Below, in pieces: positions 51,668-60,690 of a DNA stretch of 64,000 nucleotides (position 1 is its first letter; every line of letters starts with the position of its first letter). The notes under the pieces are model-generated. The model had not been told where the DNA came from. It ran no database searches and saw only the letters and a program-made list of their open reading frames with translations. Both the position numbers and the translations under genes were made by a program. The stretch comes from Dongia rigui (GTDB lineage Bacteria; Pseudomonadota; Alphaproteobacteria; Dongiales; Dongiaceae): the NCBI RefSeq assembly GCF_034044635.1, contig NZ_JAXCLX010000001.1, forward strand, positions 930,001 to 994,000. The letters are read 5' to 3'.

Positions 51668-52459
51668 ATGAGAGTTCGCGCAGCCCTTCGATCCTTTCGA
51701 CGCCTGGTGCTTGGATTGATGCTTTTCGGGGCCTTAGTCTCGCGAGCGACCGCAGAGGACCCAGCCGATACATTCTTCAGAGAGGGGGTATGGGGCGCGC
51801 CACCGCTGCTGCTGCCCACCCCCGAGCTTGCGGTCAGCTTCTATCGGCTCGACGCCATCAGTTATGGGGCTGAGGAAATGGCCGCCTTGTCGAAAAGGGC
51901 GCACGACCTCGCGTTCCCAGGCTCCCTTTACAGCAAGTTTGTCAGTTTCAAGAAGGCGAAGTTCGCCTTCACCGTCGACGCGAGGTTGCAGGTCTTTAAT
52001 CCACGGGACTTAGGCAACAATCGCCTTGCCGTTATATTTGCGGATATCGAAAAGGACGAGAAAGCTCTCTACGCGGCGAACCAGCAGGCGTACCAGAATG
52101 TGCTGTCACGAGAGCCGGATCTCAACGTCGAAACGCATTCGGTCTACGATCGCTGTGGGCTCTATATCTTCCGCAACAAGTCTTCGGCACTTGCGGCCAT
52201 TCTGGTCATTCCACCCAACGAGAAGCGAGAAATAGCTCACTACTGCATCACTTACTCATTGCTTGAGTCTGCTGGCTTTCGCGGACGGGTTGAATCTTTG
52301 CCACAGGGCATCTGCGTATCGGTGCGTTGCAGCCAACGTCCAAAGCTCATTTTGACCGACTGGGATGCTTCAGCACTCGGCGCGCTCTACGGTGTCGCAA
52401 CGCCAACCTACGACGCCACATATCGGCACTTCAGAGAAGTACTGCAAAAGCAGCCATAA
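51668..52459 (+). CDS. Secreted DUF2927-like protein
   Basis: 263 aa from MRVRAALRS at 51668 (an ATG at 51644 is eight codons upstream; neither has a clear ribosome-binding site). Signal peptide RRLVLGLMLFGALVSRATA. The mature part has a beta-rich N-terminal half, then the segment AHYCITYSLLESAGFRGRV and LTDWDASALGALYGV. That resembles DUF2927 (HCxxEExxQALG... and DxxLLxxLYDP), a family with conserved Cys and no known activity. Base composition is clearly less GC-rich than the neighbours, hinting at later acquisition. Confidence 0.7.
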   Translation: MRVRAALRSFRRLVLGLMLFGALVSRATAEDPADTFFREGVWGAPPLLLPTPELAVSFYRLDAISYGAEEMAALSKRAHDLAFPGSLYSKFVSFKKAKFAFTVDARLQVFNPRDLGNNRLAVIFADIEKDEKALYAANQQAYQNVLSREPDLNVETHSVYDRCGLYIFRNKSSALAAILVIPPNEKREIAHYCITYSLLESAGFRGRVESLPQGICVSVRCSQRPKLILTDWDASALGALYGVATPTYDATYRHFREVLQKQP

Positions 52460-52466
52460 ATATGTT

Positions 52467-53285
52467 CTAGGTGACCACTCGCTCAATCAGCCGATTGATC
52501 TCCTCATGCTTATGCCCATACCAGGACCCGTGCCCCATTCCCGCTAATAGATGCAGCTTCGCGCCCGGGATCAGGGCCGCCAGTTCTTCGCCGTCCTGGG
52601 GCGGGGCTTCGATGTCTTCCTCAAAAGCGAAGACATGGGCGGGGACGCGGACGGTCTTCAGGGCTTCGCGCTGGTCGAAACGGAGGCTCGCATCCCATTG
52701 CGGGATGAGCGAGGTCTCGTTGCTGTCATCCTCCATCCATTCCAGCATGAGCGCCTTCAGCTTGGGCCAGAGTTCGCGGTCGCCCAGGGCGCGTGCCGGA
52801 TAGAGCATGGCGGCGTAATGGGTGACGCTCATCAGGCCGTCAAGCCGGCCGCCCTTCTTGCGAAAGTCGATCTCCGCTTCCTGGTAGTCCCAGCCCCAGC
52901 CCGTCGACCAGGCGCCTGAGCCCATCAGCACCGCAACGCGCACCAACGCGGGATAGTCGATCATCACCTGCTGGATGATGGCCGAGCCCAGGCTTGAGCC
53001 GACCAGCGCCACTTTCCGGCCGCCGCAGGCGCCGCGAATGATCGCGGCCACGTCGGCCGCAAAATCCTCGATGGTCCAGGGCATCGGCGCCTGGCTGGTG
53101 GTCAGGCCGATGCCGCGATTGTCGAACACGGTCGAGCGGAATTTCGCGTCGAAATGGGGCGTCTGGAATCGCTGCCAGTCCCGGCCCTTGGTGCCGCCGC
53201 CACCCACCCAGACGATATCAGGAGCGCCTTCCGGACCCGTCTGCTCAAAGAAAAGCCGGGCATTTTCGGTTTCGATATAGGCCAT
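52467..53285 (-). CDS. Alpha/beta hydrolase
   Basis: 272 aa. The nucleophile elbow is G-S-S-L-G with S98. The oxyanion strand is IVWVGGGGTKGRDW, FDNRGIGLT precedes the cap, and the likely catalytic acid is in VFAFEEDIEAP and the histidine in LLAGMGHGSWYGH. The substrate cannot be told from sequence. It is transcribed away from the GNAT gene at 53419. Confidence 0.88.
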   Translation of the reverse strand: MAYIETENARLFFEQTGPEGAPDIVWVGGGGTKGRDWQRFQTPHFDAKFRSTVFDNRGIGLTTSQAPMPWTIEDFAADVAAIIRGACGGRKVALVGSSLGSAIIQQVMIDYPALVRVAVLMGSGAWSTGWGWDYQEAEIDFRKKGGRLDGLMSVTHYAAMLYPARALGDRELWPKLKALMLEWMEDDSNETSLIPQWDASLRFDQREALKTVRVPAHVFAFEEDIEAPPQDGEELAALIPGAKLHLLAGMGHGSWYGHKHEEINRLIERVVT

Positions 53286-53418
53286 GGTGTGCGCTCCGCA
53301 TGATTTCGTTTTTACATTTGTATAATAAGCTGTATACAGCGGTCAAATCTCGCCCTGGTTGCAGCAGTTTGCTAGATAAGGGCAACCAAATGCCAAACGA
53401 CGAGTCTCGATCAGCCCC

Positions 53419-53964
53419 ATGGCCCAAATACCTGTGCTGGAAACTGCCCGCCTGAAGCTGCGTGGCCACATGGAAGCGGATTTCGCCACCGCTGCCGAAA
53501 TCTGGAGCGACGAGGCGGTTTTCCGTTTCCTCGGACGCCCCTTCACATCGGAAGAAGTCTGGACCCGCTTGCTGCGCTATGTCGGGCATTGGAAATTGCT
53601 GGGCTATGGCTTCTGGGCGATCGAGGAGAAGGCCAGCGGTCGTTTCATCGGCGAGGGTGGGATCTGCGACTTCCGCCGCGACATCACCTGGCCCGCCTGT
53701 GTCACGGCCCAGGATGCCACGCGCGAGATCGGGTGGGCTCTGGGCGCTGCCTATCACGGCCAGGGGCTTGCGACCGAAGCCGTGCAGGCGATGACCCGCT
53801 GGGCCGATGGTCACTTTGGCGGCGCGCGCACGATCTGCATCATCAACCCGGCCAACGTCCCCTCGGTGCGGGTGGCCGAAAAGTGCGGCTATGGCGAGAT
53901 TGCCGGCGTGCGCTACAAGGAAAACGACCTGCGCGTCTTCGCGCGCGCTGCGGCAGGAATCTAG
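53419..53964 (+). CDS. GNAT family N-acetyltransferase (RimJ/RimL-like)
   Basis: 181 aa. It begins PVLETARLKLRGHMEADF, typical of the Acetyltransf_3 group. Acetyl-CoA loop region: EIGWALGAAYHGQGLATEAVQ; the final NVPSVRVAEKCGYGE is the conserved last helix and strand. The substrate is unknown; relatives acetylate ribosomal protein N-termini or small amines. Its TAG stop shares a CTAG palindrome with the stop of the convergent rhodanese gene. Confidence 0.93.
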   Translation: MAQIPVLETARLKLRGHMEADFATAAEIWSDEAVFRFLGRPFTSEEVWTRLLRYVGHWKLLGYGFWAIEEKASGRFIGEGGICDFRRDITWPACVTAQDATREIGWALGAAYHGQGLATEAVQAMTRWADGHFGGARTICIINPANVPSVRVAEKCGYGEIAGVRYKENDLRVFARAAAGI

Positions 53965-54359
53965 CGCGCTGGCACGGTTTCGACCGGCCCCGCGGCATTC
54001 TTCCACGCGGTGAAGCCGCCTTTCAGATGCGCAACGGGGGCGAGGCCCATCTCCTGCGCGGTCTTAGTGGCCAGCGCCGAGCGCCAGCCGCTGGCGCAAT
54101 AGAAAACGAAGCGCTTCTTCTCCGCAAAGATCGGCTTGTGATAGGGGCTCTCGGGATCGATCCAGAATTCCAGCATGCCGCGCGGGCAGTGAAAGGCACC
54201 AGGGATCTTGCCCTCGCGCTCCAGTTCCCGCGGGTCACGCAGATCGACAAAGACGACGTCTTCCCCACCCAGATCGGCAATGGCCGCCACAGGCTCCACC
54301 GCCTTTATGGCGGCATTGGCTTCCGCGAGCAGCTGTTGATAGCCTTTGGTAATGGGCAT
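53961..54359 (-). CDS. Rhodanese-like domain protein
   Basis: 132 aa single rhodanese domain from MPITKGYQQLL. DVVFVDLRDPRELEREGKIPGAFHCPRGMLEF is the CH2A-like region. The active-site loop is FYCASGWRSALA with the persulphide cysteine, and LKGGFTAWKNA closes the domain. The family moves sulphane sulphur; the acceptor is unknown. The start lies just after the hairpin at 54373-54409. Confidence 0.92.
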   Translation of the reverse strand: MPITKGYQQLLAEANAAIKAVEPVAAIADLGGEDVVFVDLRDPRELEREGKIPGAFHCPRGMLEFWIDPESPYHKPIFAEKKRFVFYCASGWRSALATKTAQEMGLAPVAHLKGGFTAWKNAAGPVETVPAR

Positions 54360-54365
54360 CTTGGG

Positions 54366-54409
54366 AAAAGACCTCCGGCAGGATCGGACTGCAAACCATC
54401 CTGCCGGAG
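54366..54409 (-). terminator. Perfect 12-bp hairpin between VOC and rhodanese genes
   Basis: CTCCGGCAGGAT (54373-54384) pairs with ATCCTGCCGGAG (54398-54409). On the minus strand gtcttttccc follows and then the rhodanese ATG. It probably terminates the VOC transcript; some readthrough would be needed if rhodanese has no promoter of its own. Confidence 0.7.
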
Positions 54410-54421
54410 CGGCAGCAGCCG

Positions 54422-54787
54422 TCAAGCGCCCATATAGACGGCCTCGACATTGTTGCCGTCGGGATCGATCAGAAAGGCCGCGAAATAGGTGGGGCTGTAA
54501 TCGGCGCGGAGGCCCGCCCCGCCATTGTCCTTGCCACCGGCCTTCAAGCCCGCGGCATGGAACTTCTCGACCGCCTTGCGATCGGGCGCCGTGAACGCAA
54601 TGTGGCTGCCAGGCCCCTTGGCACCCTTATGCGCATAGAGCCACAGCACCGCATTGCCATCGGGGCCGAGACCGGCGCCATTTTCATCCTGCGAGCAGAC
54701 CTTGGCGCCGAGCGGCGCCATCACCGCCTTATAGAAGGCGACGCTCGCCGCCACGTCTTTCACATGCAAACCCAGATGATCGAACAT
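54422..54787 (-). CDS. VOC family (glyoxalase/dioxygenase-like) protein
   Basis: 121 aa with two beta-alpha-beta-beta-beta units. MFDHLGLHVKDVAASVAFYKAV opens the first with a metal-type His, GSHIAFTAPDRKAVEKFHAAGL opens the second, and FLIDPDGNNVEAVY closes it with the Glu metal ligand. The fold covers glyoxalases, fosfomycin/bleomycin resistance proteins and dioxygenases; nothing here decides among them. It lies next to the AraC gene in the same direction. Confidence 0.9.
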   Translation of the reverse strand: MFDHLGLHVKDVAASVAFYKAVMAPLGAKVCSQDENGAGLGPDGNAVLWLYAHKGAKGPGSHIAFTAPDRKAVEKFHAAGLKAGGKDNGGAGLRADYSPTYFAAFLIDPDGNNVEAVYMGA

Positions 54788-54819
54788 TGAATGCCTCCAG
54801 TTGAATCGGGAGGCATGCT

Positions 54820-55683
54820 TTAGCCGGCGGTGCGGACTCGATCTTGGAGGATCTTGCGCTGGCCGGTGCCGGCCGCATGCGCGCGGCGGCGGAATTCGCG
54901 GGGGGAGAGGCCGGCGGCCCGGCCGAAGGTGCGCACGAAGTTGGAAAGATCGCCAAAGCCGATATCATAGGCGATGTCGGTGATCGGCTGGTCGCTTTCG
55001 GCAAGCAGCCGCGCCGCGCGCCGGAGGCGCGCACGAATGAGATACTGATGCGGCGTCGCGCCGACGATCCGGGCAAAGAGCCGCAGGAAATGAAAGGCGG
55101 AAAGTCCGCTCTCGCGCCCCGCCGTGGCCAAGTCGATGTCCTCATGTGCCCGCGCATCGATCCAATGCGCCGCATCGACGATGCGCTTGCGGTCCTGCGC
55201 CCGGATGCGCTCGCAGCCATGGCCGTCATCGCGCCCGGCCGCCGCCATTTTCCCGAGGATGGCAAGGCCCACTTCCTCCAGCGCCAGATCGGTCTTGCCG
55301 GCAGCGGTTGCATCGGCAAGTTCCCCCAGCACCATGAAATCGGCCCTGGGGGCCAGGGCGCCATGTTGCCAGCCGCCATATTGACTGGCACCACCGGCTT
55401 CCTCGACCAACGCCGGGGCCAGCTTGAAGCACAGGCACTCGTCGCCGCCGTCATGGTGATCGTGGGTGCAGGTATATTCCTCGCCCGGACGGCCGATCAG
55501 GAACGCGCCCGGCACCATGTCGAAATGGCGACCGCGATTGATGTAGCCGAAGCTGCCTTTGCGCACGAAAGCGAAGGAATAGGAATCATGCGCTTCCGCG
55601 TAAGGCTTCGCCCCCGGCCCCGCTTCGCAGCGATAGAGGGTGGCCGACAGATGCGGGGTTTGCGTCAGTTTGGTCGCAAGCAT
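54820..55683 (-). CDS. AraC family transcriptional regulator
   Basis: 287 aa from MLATKLTQTPHL at 55683. The N-terminal cupin-like sensing domain includes SYSFAFVRKGSFGY and GAFLIGRPGEEYTCTHDH, with a His/Cys cluster (HDHHDGGDECLCF) that could bind metal. The C-terminal double helix-turn-helix reads LATAGRESGLSAFHFLRLFARIVG and ITDIAYDIGFGDLSNFVRTF. The neighbouring VOC gene 32 bp downstream is a likely target or operon partner. Two direct repeats lie just upstream of the start. Confidence 0.92.
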   Translation of the reverse strand: MLATKLTQTPHLSATLYRCEAGPGAKPYAEAHDSYSFAFVRKGSFGYINRGRHFDMVPGAFLIGRPGEEYTCTHDHHDGGDECLCFKLAPALVEEAGGASQYGGWQHGALAPRADFMVLGELADATAAGKTDLALEEVGLAILGKMAAAGRDDGHGCERIRAQDRKRIVDAAHWIDARAHEDIDLATAGRESGLSAFHFLRLFARIVGATPHQYLIRARLRRAARLLAESDQPITDIAYDIGFGDLSNFVRTFGRAAGLSPREFRRRAHAAGTGQRKILQDRVRTAG

Positions 55684-55692
55684 GATGATCCA

Positions 55693-55724
55693 AAGCCTAA
55701 TGGGCCCGAGAAGCCTAATGGGCC
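55693..55724. repeat. Two 14-bp direct repeats before the AraC gene
   Basis: aagcctaatgggcc occurs at 55693-55706 and 55711-55724 (period 18 bp), 10-40 bp upstream of the chosen ATG. They could be an autoregulatory operator. If translation starts upstream they would encode a repeated GPIRL. Confidence 0.5.
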
Positions 55725-55786
55725 GGACAGCATCGGGCAAATCACAACGGCGGACTTGGCAAAAATTGCGGCCGCTCGGGTCGGTG

Positions 55787-56335
55787 CTAGACCGGCTTCA
55801 AGGGGCGCGCCGGACCTTCTGGCAGGCGCATGCGGATGGGATCGCCGACCCTTATATCGCCGCCCCGAATGACGACCGCCATGACGCCGGCCTTGCGGAT
55901 AAGAGCGCCATCGGCGTCCCGGTCGAGAACGGCCTGCATCAGGCCTTGCTGGAAGCGGTCGATCTGGACGCATGGATTGCGCAGGCCTGTGATCTCGACG
56001 ATTGCCTCTCCCCCGATCTCAAGGCGCGCTGCTTCGGGCAGGCGCAACAGATCGATGCCGCGCGTGGCGATGTTCTCGCCCATGTCGCCTGGCTGCACGT
56101 TGAAACCGCGTGCGGCCAGTTCGTCGAAAAGCTCGCTCTGGATGAGATGAACCTGGCGCAGATTGGGCTGCGTCGGATCCTTGGCGACGCGGCTTCGGTG
56201 CTTGACCGTCTCGCCCATATGCGCGTCGCCAGCAACACCGAGACCGGTGAGCAGCCGGATTTCAAGCGCCGGCTGCTTGGAGAAGTGGTGCCCGCGCGCC
56301 AGCGATACGCCGATGACGCGCGGGTGGTCGCTCAC
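55787..56335 (-). CDS. MOSC domain-containing protein
   Basis: 182 aa from a GTG at 56335 that overlaps the prfB stop (GTGA). Conserved MOSC features are [53 protein letters not shown], and [16 protein letters not shown] with the conserved cysteine. MOSC domains carry sulphur or bind molybdenum cofactor; this stand-alone type (YiiM-like) may reduce N-hydroxylated bases. Translation is coupled to prfB. Confidence 0.88.
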   Translation of the reverse strand: MSDHPRVIGVSLARGHHFSKQPALEIRLLTGLGVAGDAHMGETVKHRSRVAKDPTQPNLRQVHLIQSELFDELAARGFNVQPGDMGENIATRGIDLLRLPEAARLEIGGEAIVEITGLRNPCVQIDRFQQGLMQAVLDRDADGALIRKAGVMAVVIRGGDIRVGDPIRMRLPEGPARPLKPV

Positions 56336-57451
56336 GCGTTCTCCGCTTCGCCGCCATGGATCTTGGCGGCGAGTGAGGCAGAGAGGAACAGGTCGATATC
56401 GCCGTCGAGCACGCCCTGGCTGTCGCTGGTTTCGGCGCCCGTGCGCAGGTCCTTGATCATCTGATAGGGCTGCAGCACGTAGGAGCGGATCTGGTGGCCC
56501 CAGCCGATATCGGTCTTGGAATCGGCAATCGCCTGCGCCTTCTCCTCGCGGATGCGCAGTTCGCGCTCGTAAAGGCGGGCCTTCAACATATCCATCGCCA
56601 TGGCGCGGTTGCGATGCTGCGAACGATCGGCCTGGCACGAGACGACGATGCCCGTCGGCTCGTGCGTGATGCGGATGGCGCTGTCGGTCTTGTTGATATG
56701 CTGGCCACCGGCGCCGGAGGCACGGAAGGTATCGACGCGCAGGTCCTTATCGAGGATTTCGATCTCGATATTGTCATCGATCACCGGATAGACCCAGATC
56801 GAGCTGAACGAGGTGTGGCGCCGCGCGTTGGAATCGAAGGGCGAGATGCGCACCAAGCGATGGACGCCGCTTTCCGATTTCAGCCAGCCATAGGCATTGG
56901 GCCCCTTGATCTCGATGGTGGCGGATTTGAGGCCCGCTTCTTCGCCGGCACTCTCTTCCAGCCATTCGACCTTGTAGCCATGCTGTTCGGCCCAGCGCGT
57001 ATACATGCGCAACAGGATCTGCGCCCAGTCCTGCGCCTCGGTCCCGCCGGCACCGGCATGGACTTCGAGATAGCAGTCGTTCTGGTCGGCCTCGCCCGAA
57101 AGCAGGCTTTCCAGCTCGCGCTGTGCGGCCTTCGCCTTCAATTCCTTGATCAGCTTTTCGGCCTCGTCGATCGAGGCGTTGTCGCCCTCGATCTCGCCCA
57201 GTTCGGCCAGAGTGAGCGCGTCGTCAAGCTCGCGCTCCAGCGATTTGTAGCCGTCGAGCGAGCTTTGCAGATGGGTGCGTTCGCGCATCACCTTCTGCGC
57301 CTTTTCGGGCTTGTCCCAGAGGGTCGGGTCTTCGGAGAGGGCGTTCAGTTCGTCGAGACGACGCAGGGCGTTGTCCCAGTCAAAGATGCCTCCTCAGCAG
57401 GGCCAGGGAAGAGCGAATCTCCCCCGCCGCCGCCTCGATCTCAGCGCGCAT
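56332..57451 (-). CDS. prfB: Peptide chain release factor 2, with programmed +1 frameshift
   Basis: Two frames make 372 aa. Codons 1-23 run from ATG 57451 to CTT, followed by an in-frame TGA at 57380-57382. Translation resumes one base on at GAC (57381-57379) as [15 protein letters not shown] and continues to the TGA at 56332. The peptidyl-hydrolysis motif is [10 protein letters not shown]. The RF2 stop-codon recognition tripeptide SPF is in [14 protein letters not shown]2 reads UGA and UAA, so low RF2 favours the frameshift and raises its own synthesis. The MOSC gene overlaps its end. Confidence 0.95.
57379..57394 (-). promoter_or_regulatory. prfB programmed frameshift site
   Basis: On the minus strand AGGAGG (57389-57394), then CAT, then CTT TGA C. 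The arrangement matches the E. coli prfB slip site (AGGGGG-TAT-CTT-TGA-C): an internal Shine-Dalgarno 3 nt before the slippery CTT and a UGA-C stop. Confidence 0.93.
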
Positions 57452-57550
57452 GTTCGTGCCTCAAATTACCGGATAGAGCGTTCGGGGCCGGAACATGCCG
57501 CAGGGTGACTGGGACGTCAACCTTTGGCGGCCAAGACGCTGTGATCACTC

Positions 57551-57580
57551 GAGAAAGAAGGCAGGCCGCAGCGTGCGGCC
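57551..57580 (-). terminator. Intrinsic terminator of mrcA
   Basis: GGCCGCA (57564-57570 complement) and TGCGGCC form a 7-bp stem with a 3-nt loop; on the minus strand tgccttctttctc follows. It lies about 60 bp past the mrcA stop and before prfB. Confidence 0.65.
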
Positions 57581-57637
57581 GACCTCTGCCGGGTGAGGGA
57601 CAATAGCCGACCAGATCGCTGCCGCCTGCGAATTGGC

Positions 57638-60481
57638 TCAGTAGAGGCCGGAATCGCCACCCGAGCTGGCGGGCGGCGGTACCAGGACCGGCGCCTGCTG
57701 TTGCTGGACCGGATATTGCGGCTGGGCCGGCACCTGTTGATTTGGCACCGCGCCCGGCACCGGGTTCACGGGAACCGGTTGGCCGGGCTGAATCACCATC
57801 GGCTGCTGCTGCTGATATTGCGGCTGCTGCTGGTAATCGGGCTGCGGCTGCTGGCCATAGACCGGCTGCTGCCCGTAAGCCGGCTGCTGGCCATAGGCCG
57901 GCTGCTGTTGCTGCTGGCCACCCTGATAGACGCCGGTCGAATCGATGATCGTCGTGCCGCTGTCGTTATAGACGCCCTGGTCACCGTAAGGATTGCCAAA
58001 GGGACCGGTCGGAATGACCGAGCCATAGCCCGCATCCTGGCCGTAATTGGCATAGCCTTCGATGATCTGCTGCTGGCCCGTGGGTTCGGTCCCTGGCTTG
58101 AAGGCTTCCCAGATGGCGAGGCCTTCGTCGCCGGCGACCCAGCGCTCGCCGGTCTTCTCATTGACCTTCACCAGGCGCACGCCGGGCGGCACGCGGAAGG
58201 GTGTTGCCGGCTTGTCCTTCAAGGCCTCGATCATGAAGTCGCGGAAGATCGGCGCCGACAGGCGGCCACCGGTGGCCTTGGCCCCCAATGAGCGCGGCTG
58301 GTCGAAGCCGAGATAGACACCCGCCACCAGATCGGGCGAGAAGCCGATGAACCAGACATCGCGGCCGTCATTGGTGGTGCCGGTCTTGCCGGCCAATGGC
58401 TTGCCGACGGCCTTCACCGCCGAGGCCGTGCCGCGCTGCACGACACCTTCCATCATCGAGACCATCTGATAGGCGTTGGCGGGATCAAGCACCTGCGCGC
58501 GGTCGTCCGGCAGTTCGGGCGGCGGCGAGCCATCATAAGTGCTGAGCTGGCAGCCCTCGCATTTGCGCTCGTCATGGCGATAGATGGTCCAGCCCTGCGC
58601 ATCCTGCACGCGGTCGATGAAGGTGGGGACCACCTTCTTGCCGCCATTGACGATCTCGGCATAGGCGCCGACCATCCTGAGTGCCGTGGTCTCCTGCGCG
58701 CCCAGCGACATGGCCAGCGTCTGCTGCAGCTTGTCGACGACGCCCAGACGCTCGGCCACTTCCGCAACCTTGGCCATGCCGATGGTCTGCGCCATGCGGA
58801 TGGTCATCAGGTTCCTGGAATGCTGCAAGCCTTGCCGCATGGTGGCCGGCCCCAGGAAGTTCTTCTCGAAATTCTCCGGCTGCCACAGCGGCAGGCCCGG
58901 GCCCTGGTCGATGGCGATCGGCGCATCGAGGATGATGGTCGAGGGCGTATAGCCGGCTTCAAGGGCCGCGAGATAGACGATCGGCTTGAACGATGAGCCC
59001 GGCTGACGCATCGCTTGCGTCGCACGGTTGAATTCGCTCTGCTTGTAGGACCAGCCGCCGGTCATGGCGAGAACGCGGCCGGTATGCGGGTCCATGGCGA
59101 TGAGCGCGCCGGAAATCTCCGGCACCTGGCGCAGCAGATAGACCGCGAGGCCTTCTTCCTTCTGCTGCTTCCCTTTGCCCGTGGTGGTGTCGAGGTCTTC
59201 GACGTCATCCGCCTTGTCCTTGTCCGAGACCTTGGCCTCGACCGCCACGACGTCGCCCACCTTGAAGACGTCGGCAACACTCTTCACCGCCGGGCCGACC
59301 TTGCCTTCGGGCGAGCGGCGGCGTGCCCAGGCGAGATCCTCGAGCTTTACCAATCCCTGGCTGCCGTCGATGAAGCCGATCTTCGCCTCGCCCTTTTCAA
59401 GGGCCAGCACCATCGCCGGCTTCCAGTCATAGAGCCAGGGCACGTTGCCGAGCTTGGCGAGCGTCTTTGGCCAATCATCCAGGCTGTCGCTGTGACCGAG
59501 CGGCCCGCGATAGCCCTGCGTGCGGTCATAGGCGACGAGGTGCTTGTGCAGCACCTTGTCGGCGATCTCCTGCAGATTGGCATCGACGGTTGCCTTGACG
59601 GTGAGACCCTTTTTATAGAGCCCGTCCTCGCCGAAGCGCTGCACCAGTTCGCGGCGTACTTCCTCGGCAAAATAATCGGCCTCGAAGCGCTCGCCGGTGC
59701 TGCGCGCGCGCTGTTGCAGCGGGGTGGCTGTCGCCTCTTGCGCTTCCTGGTCGGTGATGTGGCCGTCTTCCAGCATGCGCGAAATGACCCAGTCGCGCCG
59801 CTCCTTGGCGGCATCCGGAAACTTGGTCATCGAATAATTGTTGGGCGCCTTGGGCAGCGCCGCAAGGTAGGCGGCTTCCGCGACACTGAGTTCGTCGAGC
59901 GACTTGTTGAAATAATTGAGGGCGGCGGCAGCGACGCCGTAATTCCCCTGCCCCAGATAGATCTGGTTGAGATAGAGCTCGAGGATGCGGTCCTTTGAGA
60001 ACGCCTTTTCGATACGCAGGGCCAGGATCGCTTCCTTGATCTTGCGGTCGATCGAGCGCTCGTTGGTGAGCAGGAAGTTCTTGGTCACCTGCTGCGTGAT
60101 GGTCGAGGCGCCGACCGGCCGCTTGTCCGAGCCGTAATTCTTCAGATTGACCAGGATGGCGTTGATGAGGCCCGGGATGTCGATGCCGGCATGGCTGTAG
60201 AACGACTTGTCCTCGGCGGCGAGGAAGGCGTTGATCACGCGCTTTGGGATGACCTTGATCGGCACGAAAACGCGGTTCTCGACCGCGTATTCCGCCAGCA
60301 GCCGGCCGTCACCGGCATAGACGCGGGTCGTAACGGGCGGGTCATAGGCAGCCAGCTGGTAATAGTCCGGCAGGCCTTGCGAGTAGTGTTCGTAAACCAG
60401 CCAGGCACCGATGGCGCCGATGGTGGCCAGCACCATGAAGATGCCGACGAAGAAGGATAGGAGACGCGTCAATCGGTTCAT
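57638..60481 (-). CDS. mrcA: Penicillin-binding protein 1A (bifunctional glycan polymerase/transpeptidase)
   Basis: 947 aa from MNRLTRLLSF at 60481. Signal-anchor at about 6-30. The glycosyltransferase domain has the catalytic Glu in AAEDKSFYSHAGID and GASTITQQVTKN. An OB-like insert with KVSDKDKADDVEDL precedes the transpeptidase domain, which has S-S-F-K in QPGSSFKPIV, SRN in QHSRNLM, and GKTGTTN. About 100 C-terminal residues are Gln/Pro/Tyr repeats (YGQQPAYGQQPVYGQQP). It lies 209 bp after amiC on the same strand. Confidence 0.96.
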   Translation of the reverse strand: MNRLTRLLSFFVGIFMVLATIGAIGAWLVYEHYSQGLPDYYQLAAYDPPVTTRVYAGDGRLLAEYAVENRVFVPIKVIPKRVINAFLAAEDKSFYSHAGIDIPGLINAILVNLKNYGSDKRPVGASTITQQVTKNFLLTNERSIDRKIKEAILALRIEKAFSKDRILELYLNQIYLGQGNYGVAAAALNYFNKSLDELSVAEAAYLAALPKAPNNYSMTKFPDAAKERRDWVISRMLEDGHITDQEAQEATATPLQQRARSTGERFEADYFAEEVRRELVQRFGEDGLYKKGLTVKATVDANLQEIADKVLHKHLVAYDRTQGYRGPLGHSDSLDDWPKTLAKLGNVPWLYDWKPAMVLALEKGEAKIGFIDGSQGLVKLEDLAWARRRSPEGKVGPAVKSVADVFKVGDVVAVEAKVSDKDKADDVEDLDTTTGKGKQQKEEGLAVYLLRQVPEISGALIAMDPHTGRVLAMTGGWSYKQSEFNRATQAMRQPGSSFKPIVYLAALEAGYTPSTIILDAPIAIDQGPGLPLWQPENFEKNFLGPATMRQGLQHSRNLMTIRMAQTIGMAKVAEVAERLGVVDKLQQTLAMSLGAQETTALRMVGAYAEIVNGGKKVVPTFIDRVQDAQGWTIYRHDERKCEGCQLSTYDGSPPPELPDDRAQVLDPANAYQMVSMMEGVVQRGTASAVKAVGKPLAGKTGTTNDGRDVWFIGFSPDLVAGVYLGFDQPRSLGAKATGGRLSAPIFRDFMIEALKDKPATPFRVPPGVRLVKVNEKTGERWVAGDEGLAIWEAFKPGTEPTGQQQIIEGYANYGQDAGYGSVIPTGPFGNPYGDQGVYNDSGTTIIDSTGVYQGGQQQQQPAYGQQPAYGQQPVYGQQPQPDYQQQPQYQQQQPMVIQPGQPVPVNPVPGAVPNQQVPAQPQYPVQQQQAPVLVPPPASSGGDSGLY

Positions 60482-60690
60482 AATCGGCTTTTCGTCACGA
60501 GGTCTGGCGGGTTTGCGAATTCCACGGCCCTGGTAAGCCGCTTCGGGTAAGGCAGGCATGCCGCAAGATCAAGGCAATTTTACGACCTTTGGGCGCAGGC
60601 TGTCCCGATCCGGATCAAGGTCCGGGCGGGCGCTCCGCAGATTTCAATTAACCCTTGCCTGGCAATAGCTTGAAAGCGAAGCGGCTGGAA

